64,000 nt of DNA from contig JAMPIT010000539.1 in the NCBI GenBank assembly GCA_026261815.1, forward strand, positions 4,666,501 through 4,730,500, written 5' to 3'. The stretch's first letter is position 1. Each line of letters starts with the position of its first letter. Both the position numbers and the translations under genes were made by a program. Below are positions 62,901-64,000 of this stretch, in pieces. The notes under the pieces were generated by a model. The model searched no databases. It was not told the origin of the DNA and worked only from the letters and a program-made list of their open reading frames with translations. Origin of the DNA: Monarcha castaneiventris obscurior. Its lineage: Eukaryota; Chordata; Aves; Passeriformes; Monarchidae.

Positions 62901-64000
62901 AGTGGCCAGCAGACCCCTCTGTGACTCCCAGTGCAGGCTCCCTCTTCCCTTTGTGATGCCGGGGGCTGACGCAGCTTCCAGGGGGGCTGGTGCTGGATGC
63001 AGCATTCATCAGCCCCAGCTGCCACAGCAGCTTTACAACCACATTATTGTTATTATTGATAATTACCATCATTATCGGGTGGTGACAGAGATGTGCTGGG
63101 CACTTGGGCAGACTTTGATGCAGATTTCCCTGCAGATGGGGGGAGGCAGTGCAGTTCAGCACTCTGATGTGACATTCAGGCATCTAGAACAGATCCTTTT
63201 AAAGATCATACCAAGTCATGGGTTTAAATGCATCTCGACTGCACTAAGTTCCAGCTGACAGCTGCATTACTTTCAGAAATTATTATTTCTTCCTGTTAGT
63301 TTTAAATACATAGTGGTTCTGCTTTTGCTAAGTAACCACTACATTTTATTCTTCTGCTAGGGTGTGAGCAAATGGAAACTCCTACACTGCTTGCATTATC
63401 TGTGCCATAAATTCAGGAATGAGACTATTTTTTTTCTCTCCAATGACACCTTGTATCTGGGATGTGTGCAGTGAAATTTATATCCAACAGGATGTATTAG
63501 GTTTTTTTTTGCCATCAGTAGGATCCATAGGTTGCTCTACTGTGTGCTCACCCAGCAGCATTCATTCTCTTTCCAAGTCCTTAAGCTTTCTTGTAACCTC
63601 AGCTAACCTAAATAATTCTGTGAAATCTGAAAACCTACTACATCATTATTCACCCTCTTTCCAGATGATTAGATACATAGGAAACTTTAGTTGAGATATT
63701 GAGTGTCCTGCTACTGAATTTTCTCCACATGAACAACTGCCTGTTTACCTGATGTGACAAATGGGATTAAATTGTGCCGTATCTGTGTTGCTGTTGGGAA
63801 AGAAAGCTCTGTAGGATGTGCCCTGAATCCATAGAACAGCTTCTTTTCAGCTGCCCAAGGTTTAAATTGTGCTTACAGTGAGAGAAGGGGGGGAATACTA
63901 AATAGATACTCTCTGTATCTCATTGAAGATGGGTCCCCGGTTGTAAAATATCTCCAGGTAGCTAAATGTTAACTTGCAGGATTTTTCAGAGGCACTGAAA
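59925..64000 (+). other. Intron of the receptor gene (incomplete)
   Basis: Everything right of the donor reads as intron. No matching TM3 exon ([20 protein letters not shown]-like) is present in any frame, so the intron is longer than 4 kb. It holds one MIR relic, short T-runs and AT-rich stretches. ORFs such as the antisense one at 62716-63183 have no recognisable protein features. Confidence 0.8.
60418..60478 (+). repeat. MIR-type ancient SINE fragment
   Basis: The run TCTGTGCCTCAGTTTCC at 60436-60452 is the hallmark core-to-tail segment of MIR SINEs. It is flanked by a degraded match to the preceding CACTT...CCT segment and the following GAGGATA segment. It lies in the receptor intron, sense strand. 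MIR elements predate the bird-mammal split, so a copy still recognisable in a bird is old. Only about 60 bases are recognisable. Confidence 0.7.

Noticed and set aside
62716..63258. Long overlapping ORFs on both strands near the right edge
   Set aside because: They contain short ATT-rich repeats, show no domain on either strand and lie in the receptor intron.
1..64000. CRISPR arrays, operons, insertion sequences or other bacterial or phage systems
   Set aside because: No spaced direct repeats or compact same-strand gene clusters exist. Splice signals, CR1, SINE and LTR elements show a vertebrate genome.

Overview
The window looks like bird nuclear DNA, most likely from a passerine. It is AT-rich, sparse in genes and low in interspersed repeats. 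The repeats are avian in character: three CR1 LINE fragments, one LTR-retrovirus remnant, and a tRNA-Ile-headed SINE with a CR1 tail of the TguSINE1 type, a family known from passerines. Two very old MIR-type SINE relics are also present. There are no bacterial-style operons, no CRISPR array and no phage genes. I found no free-standing tRNA or rRNA gene and no microRNA that I recognise.

Only one protein-coding exon is convincing. At 59540-59924 (+) lies the first coding exon of a 5-HT2-type serotonin receptor, a Gq-coupled class A GPCR. It encodes the N-terminus, TM1 and TM2. A strong splice acceptor precedes it, 258 bases of 5' UTR carry several upstream AUGs, and a consensus donor splits a codon after LY. 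The family is certain. The subtype is not: TM1-TM2 mixes residues typical of 5-HT2C and 5-HT2A. I favour HTR2C on the NWPAL, TIGGN and ADMLVG motifs and on the long non-coding stretch upstream. The remaining exons lie beyond the right edge.

Layout. 1-7453: non-coding, with a perfect CRE octamer, a T26 tract and the longest orphan ORF (minus strand). 7454-7566: decayed CR1. 7567-29144: non-coding, with two palindromes of transcription-factor type and a G-quadruplex motif. 29145-29282: tRNA-Ile/CR1 SINE. 29283-33107: non-coding, with a small CpG/AP-1 cluster. 33108-33398: CR1. 33399-41451: non-coding, with a CpG-enriched block and a (TG)10 plus G-quadruplex pair. 41452-41562: MIR relic. 41563-53809: non-coding. 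53810-54661: retroviral LTR remnant. 54936-55392: CR1. 55393-59281: non-coding DNA running to the receptor exon. 59282-59924: receptor exon. 59925-64000: its downstream intron, with another MIR relic.

The part upstream of the receptor exon is best read as intergenic DNA and/or the long 5' intron(s) of the receptor gene; sequence alone does not separate these. I found no previously undescribed multi-gene system. The points most worth a second look are the receptor subtype and its uORF-rich leader, the composite retroviral remnant, the tRNA-Ile SINE, and a few regulatory or structural motifs.
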